This document shows positions 16,831 to 25,078 of a stretch of DNA of 64,000 nucleotides, piece after piece. A program made the position numbers and the translations under genes. Under the pieces are notes generated by a model. It was not told the DNA's origin, did not search any database, and saw only the letters and a program-made list of their open reading frames with translations. This DNA is from JABJAG01 sp965222215. Its GTDB lineage: Bacteria > Pseudomonadota > Alphaproteobacteria > UBA6615. Position 1 is the first letter of the stretch; each line of letters opens with the position of its first letter. The DNA is taken from NCBI GenBank assembly GCA_965222215.1, contig OZ244931.1:1240001-1304000 (forward strand). The letters run 5' to 3'.

Positions 16831-18027
16831 CAGCGTGCGTGCGTGGACGGCGACGAAAAGCGCGAAGGCAAGCACCCAGAACCCCGAGGCGGCCATCAGC
16901 AGGCCGGTCTGTATCTCCGTGGTCCACGGCGTTACGACGCGGATCGCCGCCGCGCATGTGATCGCGGCGAAGATGGCGGTTGTGGCGGGTCCCGCCGTCA
17001 GTGCGTTCCCGGTGTGCCCACGGATGGCGCGTGCCATCACGGCCAGCATCATTGTTGCCATGGCGCCGGTCGTCAGCGCGTGAATGCTGGCATTCGCGGG
17101 AACCGCTGCCGGCCATAGCGCCCCCAGGCCCAACAGCAGCACCGCCACCGCCAGCCACGCGTAGCCGAGGTGCAGGACCGCCAGAAGGGGTTCGCGCAAG
17201 GTGTCTCGGCCGCGCCAGCGCGCCAGCCGAATACCGTGCAGCGCGGCGGCGATCACGCACAGGACACCGGCCGCGACACTCTCGGGCGCGGCGACCCACA
17301 CCAGCAGCGCCATGACCAGCGCGGCCAGCGCAGCCTTGTCGAAAGTGGAAAACGGCGCGGGCAGGGTTTCGGCCCCGGCTTTCACGAGCCAGTTCCGGGT
17401 GAAGCTCGGCACGACCCGTCCGCCGACCAGCCCGATCAGCGCGGCGAACACGGCAAGGGCCAGCCGTGTGCCGTGGCCGTCGACATTCGCGATCCATCCG
17501 GCCTGTTCTGCGTGGGACAGCGCGTTCGCTGCCGCGAGCACGGCCAGCGCGGCCAGCAGGGGCGCGTTGCGCCAGTTCTTTCCCGCCAGGATTTCGCGCG
17601 CCGCGACCGCGAGCAGGGCCAGCAGGAACGACAGGTCCAGCATGGTGACCGCCAGGGGATGGAACGGCGCGAGCATCGCGATACGGCCAAGGCACCACAG
17701 AGCGACCAGGGCGATCAGCGGCCAGCCCTGCAGGGGCATGCGCCCCGTCCAGTTCGGTATCGCCGTGAGCAGAAACCCCGCGAGAACCGCGGCGGCGAAG
17801 CCGAACAGCATTTCGTGGGCGTGCCAGGCGAACGGATCGAAGCTGGCGTGGAACGAAACCAACCCGAGAAACGCGTGCATCCAGATTACGAGCGACGCGA
17901 TGGCCCATATCCCGGCAAGCAGGAAGAACGGCCGGAAGCCCTGCGAGAACACGGCCCATCCGGCCCATGCCCGGTAACGTGGGATCGGCACGTGCGCGGC
18001 GCGTTCGGAGCGTGTGTCGGGGCTCAT
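16804..18027 (-). CDS. nnrS: NnrS family haem-copper membrane protein
   Basis: A 407-residue, roughly 12-helix inner-membrane protein. The start region FSQGFRPFFLLAGIWAIAS and HASFDPFAWHAHEMLFGFA are hallmark NnrS sequences, with His residues that bind haem/copper. NnrS relieves nitric-oxide stress in studied bacteria. No denitrification genes or NO-sensor site are visible nearby, so it probably serves general nitrosative-stress defence. ATG at 18027 (MSPDTRSERAA) is chosen; an ATG at 18069 adds 14 basic residues. Confidence 0.88.
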   Translation of the reverse strand: MSPDTRSERAAHVPIPRYRAWAGWAVFSQGFRPFFLLAGIWAIASLVIWMHAFLGLVSFHASFDPFAWHAHEMLFGFAAAVLAGFLLTAIPNWTGRMPLQGWPLIALVALWCLGRIAMLAPFHPLAVTMLDLSFLLALLAVAAREILAGKNWRNAPLLAALAVLAAANALSHAEQAGWIANVDGHGTRLALAVFAALIGLVGGRVVPSFTRNWLVKAGAETLPAPFSTFDKAALAALVMALLVWVAAPESVAAGVLCVIAAALHGIRLARWRGRDTLREPLLAVLHLGYAWLAVAVLLLGLGALWPAAVPANASIHALTTGAMATMMLAVMARAIRGHTGNALTAGPATTAIFAAITCAAAIRVVTPWTTEIQTGLLMAASGFWVLAFALFVAVHARTLLTPYDPRA

Positions 18028-18166
18028 GGGCAGGCGTTTCCATTCATGGCGGAGTCGGGACCGTACCATCGTGAGCTAAACAGATTGCCACGCCGCGGAC
18101 AGTGGCTTTCGCCGCATGGCTGACCTATATCTCCCGCATTGCGGTCTGCAGATGGGGAGCATGATC

Positions 18167-19150
18167 ATGCGCGCAGCCTTCTACGAAAAACTCGGCCCGG
18201 CCGACGAGGTCCTTCAGGTCGGCGAACAGCCGACGCCGGAACCGGGCGCGGGCGAAGTGCGCGTGAAGATCGAGGTCTCCGGCGTCAATCCGTCGGACTG
18301 GAAGGCGCGGCTGCGCGGGCGCGGCGGCGGCATCCCGTTCCCGCTGATCATCCCCCATTCCGACGGGGCCGGCGTAATCGACGCCGTGGGCGACGGCGTG
18401 GAGGCATCGCGGGTCGGCAAGCGGGTCTGGCTGATGAACGGCCAGTGGATGCGCCCGCTGGGCACGGCAGCGGAATATATCTGCACCGAATCCAAATACG
18501 TCATCGACCTTCCGGACGGTGCCGACATGGCCGAAGCGGCCTGTTTCGGCATTCCGTTCCTGACGGCACACCGTGCGGTGATGTTCGACGGCGATGTTGC
18601 CGGCCAGACGATGCTGATCCAGGGCGGGGCCGGTGCGGTCGGCCATCACGCGATCCAGGTCGCGAAGTACAATGGCGCGCGGGTGATCACGACGGTCAGC
18701 TCGGACGAGAAGGCCGAATATGCGCGCGCGGCGGGGGCCGACGAGGTCGTGAACTACCGCACCGAAGATGTGGCCGAGCGCATTCTGGCGCTCACCGATG
18801 GCAAGGGCGCGGACCGGATCGTGGAGATGAACCTGTCCGCCAACGCGCCGACCTATGGGCAGATCCTGGCGCCGCGCGGCACGGTGATCGTGTACGGCAC
18901 CGACGAGATAACGGCCTCGGTCCCGGCGCAGGACTTCATCGTCAAATGGGCGAACCTGAAGTGGTTCATCGTCTACACGATTTCCGACGAACAGCGCGAC
19001 GAAGGCGTCGCGGCGCTGAACGCGATGCTCGCCGACGGGGCGCTGGAGACGACGATCGCGAAGCGGTTTTCGCTCGACGATGTCGTGGCCGCACACCGGA
19101 TGGTCGAGGACGCGAAGCATATCGGCAACGTGGTGCTCGATATCGGCTGA
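18167..19150 (+). CDS. Zinc-free MDR oxidoreductase, NADPH:quinone reductase type
   Basis: A 327-residue medium-chain dehydrogenase/reductase lacking the zinc-ligand cysteines. The N-terminal GroES-like fold includes SGVNPSDWKARLRGRG; the Rossmann nucleotide site reads QGGAGAVGHHAIQVAK, with AGADEVVNYR following, typical of quinone oxidoreductases or zeta-crystallin. ATG at 18167 is best placed relative to GGGGAG (about 18154-18159). Cytoplasmic, NADPH-dependent, electron acceptor unknown. Divergent from nnrS. Confidence 0.85.
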   Translation: MRAAFYEKLGPADEVLQVGEQPTPEPGAGEVRVKIEVSGVNPSDWKARLRGRGGGIPFPLIIPHSDGAGVIDAVGDGVEASRVGKRVWLMNGQWMRPLGTAAEYICTESKYVIDLPDGADMAEAACFGIPFLTAHRAVMFDGDVAGQTMLIQGGAGAVGHHAIQVAKYNGARVITTVSSDEKAEYARAAGADEVVNYRTEDVAERILALTDGKGADRIVEMNLSANAPTYGQILAPRGTVIVYGTDEITASVPAQDFIVKWANLKWFIVYTISDEQRDEGVAALNAMLADGALETTIAKRFSLDDVVAAHRMVEDAKHIGNVVLDIG

Positions 19151-19221
19151 TTTCCGCCAATTTCGGCTTGTCCGGACCCGTCGGCAGCACCATATAGCCT
19201 GCCGACCGGAGCTGCTTTTTC

Positions 19222-20058
19222 ATGGACCAAACGAGTACGTCGCCTTCCGCGGATCACCGCGCGCGCCTGCGCGAGCTCGTCGAGAGCCCGCGCTTTCGTT
19301 ATCCCGTCCTGGCGCTGATATTTGTCAACGCGATCACCCTTGGGCTTGAGACGTCGGAAACGGTCATGGGGGCGGCCGGCGGGTTCCTGTATGCGCTGGA
19401 TCGCGCGATCCTCGGGGTGTTCGTCCTCGAGCTGGTGTTGCGCATCTACGCCCATGGCTGGCGCTTCTTCCGCGACCCGTGGGGCCTGTTCGATTTCTTC
19501 GTCGTGACCATCGCCCTCATGCCGTCGAGCGGCGAATTCGCGGTCCTGCGCGCGTTGCGGGTGCTGCGCGCGTTGCGGCTGGTCTCCGGTGTGCCCCGAT
19601 TGCGGCGGGTCGTGGAGGCCCTGTTGCGTTCGGTCCCGGGTATCGGTGCCGTCGCGGCGCTTCTGCTGCTGATCTTCTACGTTTTCGCCGTCATGGGCAC
19701 GAAGCTCTACGCCGACACCTTCCCGCAATGGTTCGGCACCATCGGCGGATCGATGTTCAGCCTGTTCCAGATCATGACGCTGGAAAGCTGGTCCATGGGA
19801 ATCGTGCGCCCCGTGATGGAAGTGCACCCGTTTGCGTGGGCCTTTTTCGTACCGTTCATCATCACGTCGAGCTTTGCGGTGCTGAACCTGTTCATCGCGA
19901 TCATCGTGGATTCGATGCAGCACATGCACGAAGAGGAAGAGGAGGCGCGCGCGGCGGAGCATCCGCCGGAGCGCGACGAGACGGCCGAGCAGATTTCGGC
20001 GCTGCGATCCGAAATCCGGGACCTTCGAAGCCTCCTGGAGGCGAGGGAAGGGCGTTAG
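19222..20058 (+). CDS. Bacterial voltage-gated sodium channel (NaChBac/NavAb type)
   Basis: A 278-residue single-domain six-helix channel that should assemble as a tetramer in the inner membrane. S1 begins about residue 28, S2-S3 include DRAILGVFVLELVLRIY and WGLFDFFVVTIAL, S4 carries Arg110, 113, 116 and 119 in LRALRVLRALR, and the pore has the selectivity filter TLESWS (186-191), the sodium-selective BacNav signature. S6 is about 206-230, followed by an acidic stretch and a C-terminal coiled coil (EQISALRSEIRDLRSLLEA). Such channels link membrane potential, motility or pH in marine and alkaliphilic bacteria. Confidence 0.92.
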   Translation: MDQTSTSPSADHRARLRELVESPRFRYPVLALIFVNAITLGLETSETVMGAAGGFLYALDRAILGVFVLELVLRIYAHGWRFFRDPWGLFDFFVVTIALMPSSGEFAVLRALRVLRALRLVSGVPRLRRVVEALLRSVPGIGAVAALLLLIFYVFAVMGTKLYADTFPQWFGTIGGSMFSLFQIMTLESWSMGIVRPVMEVHPFAWAFFVPFIITSSFAVLNLFIAIIVDSMQHMHEEEEEARAAEHPPERDETAEQISALRSEIRDLRSLLEAREGR

Positions 20059-20324
20059 CCCTCGGCAAGTCCAAAGGTGCACCGGACTGCCGTCTCTCTA
20101 AACATCTGAAAACAAACGTAAAACCCGAATATCTTGACTCGGCGCGTGCATTCTTTAACCCATTGAAAATTCTTATAAAATCTGAATTCCGATGAGATGG
20201 GGATCGATGGAAAATCCAATTAATTCAATGAAATTATGTTTTTATTGGATTGTCTTGATTTTTTCCTTCCCAAATCGAGTCGTCTCCGTTCATTGTCTGC
20301 CCTAGGCGAGACGGAGGCGATGAA
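20059..20324. other. AT-rich intergenic region upstream of the SPOR lipoprotein gene
   Basis: About 265 bases without a convincing gene. From about 20100 to 20290 the DNA is strikingly AT-rich for this genome. It holds an inverted repeat AATCCAAT (20213-20220) / ATTGGATT (20244-20251) with a 23-base spacer and runs of T. Probably the promoter and regulatory region of the gene at 20325, or a nucleoid-protein binding patch. Confidence 0.5.
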
Positions 20325-21137
20325 ATGCGTAAGTCCCTGGCATTGATAGGGTTACCGATTCTTTTGGGCGGGTGTGGACTTCCCCCAGCGTTGTCGGTGG
20401 CTTCATGGGCGCTCGACGGTGTGAGTTATCTGGCCACCGGCAAGAGCGTCACGGACCATGCAATTTCCCAGGTTGCGCAACAGGATTGCGCGCTGTTCCG
20501 GGTCGTTCAGGGACGCGAGGTCTGCGACGACGTCTCCGTGGAAGGCAACAACGTCCCGATCTTTACCGCTTCGGCGCTGGGCGACCAGACCCCTCTCGTC
20601 ACGGACCCCTATGAAGTGGATCTGGCGGCATACGATGTGGAAGAGCCGAGCCTCTCGGCATCGCTGGCCACGCCGTCCGAGCCGGCGTTCGCGCCGCCCG
20701 AAATTATCGAGATTGTCGAGTTGTTCGGCGCCGTTTCGGTCGATTCCGCATCTGACGATCTCGACCTGGTCGCGCCGGCATCCCTGCGTTGGCAGGCGCC
20801 CGATGCCGCCGACGGCGCCCGTTTCGTCGCCGCGGTGCCGAAGGATCGTCCGGCGGTCGCGCAAAGGACCCTTGGTGCACCGGAAAGGACCCGTGCAGGC
20901 AGCTACGTCGCTGTCGTCGGCAGCTTCCAGTACGCGGACAACGCGCGCGGGCTGGCCGACAGGCTGGCTGATCTCGACGCGCGGGTTCGCGTCGTTGAGA
21001 CGGGCGGCAAGACCTGGCACCGGGTCGTGACGAACGCGCCGCTGGCGCGCGTTCAGCAGGCGGGGTTCACCGACGCCTGGTTGTTGAAGGTGGAGCCGGG
21101 CGCACAGACACATGTGCAGGTTGCCGCCGCCAACTGA
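20325..21137 (+). CDS. SPOR-domain lipoprotein
   Basis: A 270-residue envelope protein. The signal MRKSLALIGLPILLGGC is a lipoprotein signal with Cys17 as the lipidated residue. Residues about 40-190 are low-complexity and acidic/Pro-rich. The C-terminus (about 191-265: SYVAVVGSFQYADNARGLAD and WHRVVTNAP) matches the SPOR fold that binds denuded septal peptidoglycan. Likely a cell-division or envelope-associated lipoprotein. It is preceded by a long AT-rich leader and followed 43 bases later by eipB. Confidence 0.8.
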   Translation: MRKSLALIGLPILLGGCGLPPALSVASWALDGVSYLATGKSVTDHAISQVAQQDCALFRVVQGREVCDDVSVEGNNVPIFTASALGDQTPLVTDPYEVDLAAYDVEEPSLSASLATPSEPAFAPPEIIEIVELFGAVSVDSASDDLDLVAPASLRWQAPDAADGARFVAAVPKDRPAVAQRTLGAPERTRAGSYVAVVGSFQYADNARGLADRLADLDARVRVVETGGKTWHRVVTNAPLARVQQAGFTDAWLLKVEPGAQTHVQVAAAN

Positions 21138-21180
21138 ATGACGCCATGATTCCGCCGGGATTCTCCGCTATCTTGGCACC

Positions 21181-22026
21181 ATGACCTGTTCTTCGAAATT
21201 GCTGTCCGCCGGCGTGGCGCTGGCGTTGCTGTTGGCGGCCGGCGTGTCGCCGCCGGTGTACGCGGCGTCCGTCACCCACGCCTCCCATCGGGCCTTCTAC
21301 GAGATCGGCATCGGCCGCGTCGGGCCCGGCTCCTCGATTGTCGATGCGCGCGGCCGGATGGTCGCGGAATGGGCCCGGTCGTGCGACGGCTGGGCGACCA
21401 ACCAGAAGCTGGTCGTCAGCATGGCGCCCGGCGAGGGCGAGCCGATCGATTCCCGCGTGACCCTCACGAGCTTCGAGAACCTCGACGGAACCGAATACAC
21501 GTTCGATTCCGAGACCGTCGTCGGTGGCGAGACGGTCGAGCGGGTGCGGGGGCGCGCCGCGCGTCCGGCGCCGGGCGAACCGGGGATGGCGGAATACGAC
21601 GAGCCCGAGGGCATCACGCTGGAACTGCCGCCGGACACGGTGTTTCCGTTCGAGCACACGATCGCCGTGCTGGAGGCCGCGGAACGGGGCGAAAAGCGCG
21701 CATTCAGCCACTATTTCGACGGATCTCAGCCTGAAATTTCGCCGATGGCGGCCAATGCGCTGATCCTCGGCCAGCCGCGCGATCCCGCCGAGGGGGGCAT
21801 CCAGGCCCTCGGCAAGCTCGCGGACCGCAAGTGGTGGCCGGTGCGCCTGGCGATGTTTGACGGACAGGAACAAATCGGAGCCGGGGACGAGCAACCTGAA
21901 TTCGAGATGACACAAATTCTCCAGGACAACGGCGTCGTCCGAAAATTCGAGTTCGATTACGGCGACTTCTCCCTCGTCGCCTCGCTGGTCGAACTCGAAG
22001 AGATCAAGGCGCCGCGCTGCGACTGA
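21181..22026 (+). CDS. eipB: EipB-like periplasmic protein (DUF1849)
   Basis: A 281-residue protein with signal peptide (residues about 6-29, ending VYAAS). Family features: HRAFYEIGIGRV, the SCDGWATNQKL motif with Cys68, TFDSETVVGGETVERVRGRA, and a C-terminal Cys280. In Brucella EipB is a beta-spiral periplasmic protein needed for envelope integrity with a conserved cysteine pair at similar places. Here the pair is retained, so a disulfide is likely. Function follows from the homologue. Confidence 0.85.
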   Translation: MTCSSKLLSAGVALALLLAAGVSPPVYAASVTHASHRAFYEIGIGRVGPGSSIVDARGRMVAEWARSCDGWATNQKLVVSMAPGEGEPIDSRVTLTSFENLDGTEYTFDSETVVGGETVERVRGRAARPAPGEPGMAEYDEPEGITLELPPDTVFPFEHTIAVLEAAERGEKRAFSHYFDGSQPEISPMAANALILGQPRDPAEGGIQALGKLADRKWWPVRLAMFDGQEQIGAGDEQPEFEMTQILQDNGVVRKFEFDYGDFSLVASLVELEEIKAPRCD

Positions 22027-22041
22027 CGGCAGGCGCGCGTT

Positions 22042-23343
22042 TCAGGCTTTCGGCGCGATCCCGCGGCCCTTTGAGATTGCCTCGCGGCCGAGCTTGTCGC
22101 GCACCTGGTCCATGACCTCTTCCACGCGTTTTCGGTGCGCGGCATCCGGATCGGCAAGATCGGGCGGGTCGGCCAGGTCGGGTTCGGCGAAGTTCGACAG
22201 CCCGATGCCGATGAGGCGGAAACCGGCGCCCGGCGGCGCGCTTTCGATCGCCTTGTCGAGAAGCGGTATGGCGACCCTGTAGAGGGTCTCGGCGAGCTGG
22301 GTCGGCGCCGGGAGGGCCTGCGAGCGCGTCAGCGTCCTGAACTGTCCGGTCTTGAGTTTCAGCGTGGCCGTCGTGCCCGCGAGATCACGCGCCTTCATGC
22401 GCGTGGAAAGTTTCTCGCACAAGGGCCAGAGCTTGCGGGCCAGTTCCTCGGACGACCGGATATCCTCGGAAAATGTGGTCTCGGTGGACAGGTTCTTGGG
22501 CTTCGAGTACGGCGTGACGGCCCGTGCGTCCTGGCCGCGGCTCAGCCGCGCCAGGCGTTGTCCCATCGCACCGTAGCGCGCCACGAGGCGCGCCTCGTCG
22601 ACACTGCGCAGTTGCCCGATCGTATGCAGGCCGTCCGAGGCGAGCTTCTTGTGGAGCGCCTTGCCGACGCCCCAAATGCGCGTCACCGGCTGCCCGTCCA
22701 GAAAGTCGAGGGTTTCCGCCAGACCGATCACGGCAAAGCCGCGCGGCTTGTCCATGTCGGACGCCAGCTTGGCGAGAAACTTGTTGTGGCTCAGCCCGAT
22801 CGACGCCGTGATCCCGATTTCCCGCTCGATCCGGTTGATCAGCCGCACCAGCGCCGTCGCCGGGCTTGCACGATGGAGCCGCTCGGTGCCCGTCAGGTCC
22901 AGAAAGGCCTCGTCGATCGAAAGCGGCTCGACCAGCGGTGTGAGGTCCTGCATCAGCGCGCGCACTTGCCGCCCCACGGCGACATATTTCTCCATATCCG
23001 GCCGGATGACGGTGGCGTCGGGACAGAGTTTCAGCGCCTTGAACATCGGCATGGCCGAGCGGACGCCGTTGATCCGCGCGATGTAGCACGCCGCCGAAAC
23101 CACGCCGCGCTGCCCGCCGCCGACGATGACGGGGCGGTCGCGCAGGCTGGGATCGTCGCGCTTCTCGACGCTGGCGTAGAAGGCGTCACAGTCCAGATGT
23201 GCGATCGAAAGCCGGTGCAACTCGTCATGGAACAGAACGCGCGGCGACTTGCAGGCCGGGCAGCGCGTGGTGCCCGCGGAGAGTGTCGCGGCACAGTTTC
23301 GGCACAGGCCAGACGGGCCGGCCCCGGCGGGCTCGGCCGTCAT
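22042..23343 (-). CDS. dinB: DNA polymerase IV (Y family) with N-terminal zinc ribbon
   Basis: Error-prone translesion polymerase. The 433 residues begin with a CxxC...CxxC zinc-ribbon-like segment (CRNC at about 14-17 and CPAC at about 28-31), then the catalytic palm IAHLDCDAFYASVEKRDDP with the first catalytic Asp, SIDEAFLDL with the second acidic pair, and the little-finger domain with STETTFSEDI. The N-terminal cysteine extension is found in alphaproteobacterial DinB but not in E. coli. The start overlaps the upstream ROK gene by 4 bases (ATGA), implying translational coupling. Confidence 0.93.
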   Translation of the reverse strand: MTAEPAGAGPSGLCRNCAATLSAGTTRCPACKSPRVLFHDELHRLSIAHLDCDAFYASVEKRDDPSLRDRPVIVGGGQRGVVSAACYIARINGVRSAMPMFKALKLCPDATVIRPDMEKYVAVGRQVRALMQDLTPLVEPLSIDEAFLDLTGTERLHRASPATALVRLINRIEREIGITASIGLSHNKFLAKLASDMDKPRGFAVIGLAETLDFLDGQPVTRIWGVGKALHKKLASDGLHTIGQLRSVDEARLVARYGAMGQRLARLSRGQDARAVTPYSKPKNLSTETTFSEDIRSSEELARKLWPLCEKLSTRMKARDLAGTTATLKLKTGQFRTLTRSQALPAPTQLAETLYRVAIPLLDKAIESAPPGAGFRLIGIGLSNFAEPDLADPPDLADPDAAHRKRVEEVMDQVRDKLGREAISKGRGIAPKA

Positions 23344-24242
23344 GACGGCGCCGGCCAGAGCCAGGCGGCGCCGCGAACGCCGCCGGCATCCCCGTGCACG
23401 TTCGCGACGACGGGGGTCTCGATCGAATCGGAGAAGGCGTATGCGGCGATCCGACCGGGCAGGTTTTCATAAAGGCTCGCGATATTCGACAGGCCGCCCC
23501 CGAGCACGATCACGTCGGGGTCGAGGATATTTACGATGGAGGTGAGGGCGCGGGCCAGTCGGTCTTCCAGCATCTCGATGGCTGCCACGGCAGTCTCGTC
23601 CCCGGTTGCCGCCGCCTCTACGATTTGCGGTCCCGACAGGGCGTGTCCCGTCGCGCGGTGGAAGTGCCTCTCGAACGCCGGGCCCGACACGAAACTTTCG
23701 ATGCATCCAGCCCGGCCGCAGTAACAATCCGGCCCCGGATGTTCGTCGTCCCGCATCCAGGGAAGGGGGGTATGCCCCCATTCGCCGGCGATCGCATTTC
23801 GGCCCGTGATTTCCCGGCCATGCACGATAATGGCCCCGCCCACGCCTGTGCCGATAATGACGCCGAACACCACGTCATGGCCTCGACCGGCGCCGTCGAC
23901 GGCCTCCGAGATGGCGAAACAGTTGGCGTCGTTGGCGACACGAACGGGGCGGCCAAGCCTGGCCGCCAGGTCGCGATCCATCGGGTGGCCGATCAGCCAC
24001 GTCGAGTTGGCGTTTTTCACGAGACCGGTCGCAGGCGACACGGTGCCCGGTATGCCGATGCCGACGGGGGTTTTCATGGAAGGTTCGGGATCGATATCGG
24101 CGACGAGCCGGGCGATCGCGTCGAGCGTATCGGCGTAGTTACCGTGCGGCGCGCGCGCGCGCTTTCGGGCGAGCGGATTGCCGTCGTCATCGAGTGCAAT
24201 GCCCTCGATTTTTGTGCCGCCGAGGTCGATACCGATGCGCAT
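23340..24242 (-). CDS. ROK-family sugar kinase (fructokinase / Mak-like)
   Basis: A 300-residue ROK protein: phosphate loop MRIGIDLGGTKIEGIALD, catalytic-region VANDANCFAISEA, IGTGVGGAIIV, ROK zinc motif CYCGRAGCIE, and C-terminal IVNILDPDVIVLGGGLSN. Probably phosphorylates fructose, glucose or an amino sugar; the substrate cannot be fixed from sequence. No DNA-binding domain, so it is a kinase rather than a repressor. It lies upstream of dinB with a 4-base overlap, an odd functional pairing. Confidence 0.85.
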   Translation of the reverse strand: MRIGIDLGGTKIEGIALDDDGNPLARKRARAPHGNYADTLDAIARLVADIDPEPSMKTPVGIGIPGTVSPATGLVKNANSTWLIGHPMDRDLAARLGRPVRVANDANCFAISEAVDGAGRGHDVVFGVIIGTGVGGAIIVHGREITGRNAIAGEWGHTPLPWMRDDEHPGPDCYCGRAGCIESFVSGPAFERHFHRATGHALSGPQIVEAAATGDETAVAAIEMLEDRLARALTSIVNILDPDVIVLGGGLSNIASLYENLPGRIAAYAFSDSIETPVVANVHGDAGGVRGAAWLWPAPS

Positions 24243-24266
24243 GGAGAAGTCTTTAGGTGGACATTT

Positions 24267-24292
24267 TGCCTGATTTTATACATTTTCAGGCA
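24267..24292. promoter_or_regulatory. Inverted repeat in divergent ROK-divK promoter region
   Basis: TGCCTGA (24267-24273) and TCAGGCA (24286-24292) form perfect 7-base arms with a 12-base AT-rich spacer. It sits 25 bases upstream of the ROK kinase ATG and about 80 bases before divK. It has the size of a dimeric repressor operator. Regulator unknown. Confidence 0.45.
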
Positions 24293-24373
24293 GTTAACGA
24301 ATGCATCCGGTGATTTCCGGAAAGCGCAATCGGTGGTTTCGTTGCGCACAACCAGAACAAGGCATCTGCGAGT

Positions 24374-24739
24374 ATGTCGAAAACAGTTTTAATCGTCGAA
24401 GACAACGAGCTGAACATGAAGCTCTTCCACGATCTTCTCGAAGCGCAGGGCTATGCCACGCTTCAGACGAAGGACGGGAAGGAGGCCCTGCAGCTGGCAC
24501 GTGAACACCGTCCCGATCTCGTGCTCATGGATATTCAGCTGCCTGAGGTCTCGGGCCTCGAAGTGACCAAGTGGATCAAGGAAGACGACGATCTGAAGGA
24601 AATTCCGGTCATCGCCGTCACCGCATTTGCGATGAAGGGCGACGAGGAGAAAATCCGCCAGGGCGGTTGCGAGGCCTATATCGCCAAGCCGATTTCGGTG
24701 GCCCAGTTCCTGGAAACGGTGCAGGAATTCATTGAGTAG
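24374..24739 (+). CDS. divK: Single-domain response regulator DivK
   Basis: A 121-residue receiver domain without an output domain. It is very close to Caulobacter DivK over its whole length: VLIVEDNELNMKLFHDLLEA at the start, phosphoacceptor Asp53 in LMDIQLPEVSGLEVTKW, conserved Thr in VTAFAMKGDEEKIR, and Lys in YIAKPIS. DivK is phosphorylated by DivJ/PleC-type kinases and acts through DivL-CckA to lower CtrA activity, coupling division asymmetry to the cell cycle. A strong terminator follows. Here it stands alone, without pleD beside it. Confidence 0.95.
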   Translation: MSKTVLIVEDNELNMKLFHDLLEAQGYATLQTKDGKEALQLAREHRPDLVLMDIQLPEVSGLEVTKWIKEDDDLKEIPVIAVTAFAMKGDEEKIRQGGCEAYIAKPISVAQFLETVQEFIE

Positions 24740-24764
24740 GCACGACCGGGCGCGCCCGTCATGC

Positions 24765-24793
24765 AAAAAGCCGCCCGATGGGCGGCTTTTTTT
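24765..24793 (+). terminator. Rho-independent terminator after divK
   Basis: AAAAAGCCGCCC then loop GAT then GGGCGGCTTTTTTT: a GC-rich hairpin followed by a T run, 26 bases after the divK stop. The A run in front makes it usable in the opposite direction as well, for rpmG. Confidence 0.9.
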
Positions 24794-24826
24794 GTCCGGC
24801 GTTGCGCCGGGGCCTGAAACGCAGGC

Positions 24827-24994
24827 CTACTTCATTTTCTCTTCCTTGAACGTGACGTGTTTGCGCACGACGGGGTCGTACTTGCGCATTTCGAGCTTCT
24901 CCGGCTTCTGCCGCGGGTTCTTCTTCGCGACGTAATAGAAACCGGTGTCGGCCGAGCTCACGAGCTTGACGAGAATGGTGCTGGGTTTGGCCAT
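24827..24994 (-). CDS. rpmG: 50S ribosomal protein L33
   Basis: A 55-residue gene, easily overlooked. The translated protein starts MAKPSTILVKLVSSADTGFY and carries YVAKKNPRQKPEKLEMRKYD with a basic C-terminus ending KEEKMK, the L33 pattern without the zinc cysteines (C-minus form). It occupies its own slot between the divK terminator and the S41 protease gene. L33 is a structural protein near the E site of the large subunit. Confidence 0.95.
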   Translation of the reverse strand: MAKPSTILVKLVSSADTGFYYVAKKNPRQKPEKLEMRKYDPVVRKHVTFKEEKMK

Positions 24995-25078
24995 GTCACT
25001 GTCCTGACGCTGAATTCAGGCGGGGAAAATACTCCGCGCGGCGGGCAAGTCAAGTGAAGACGGCCATGGACCGCCCGA

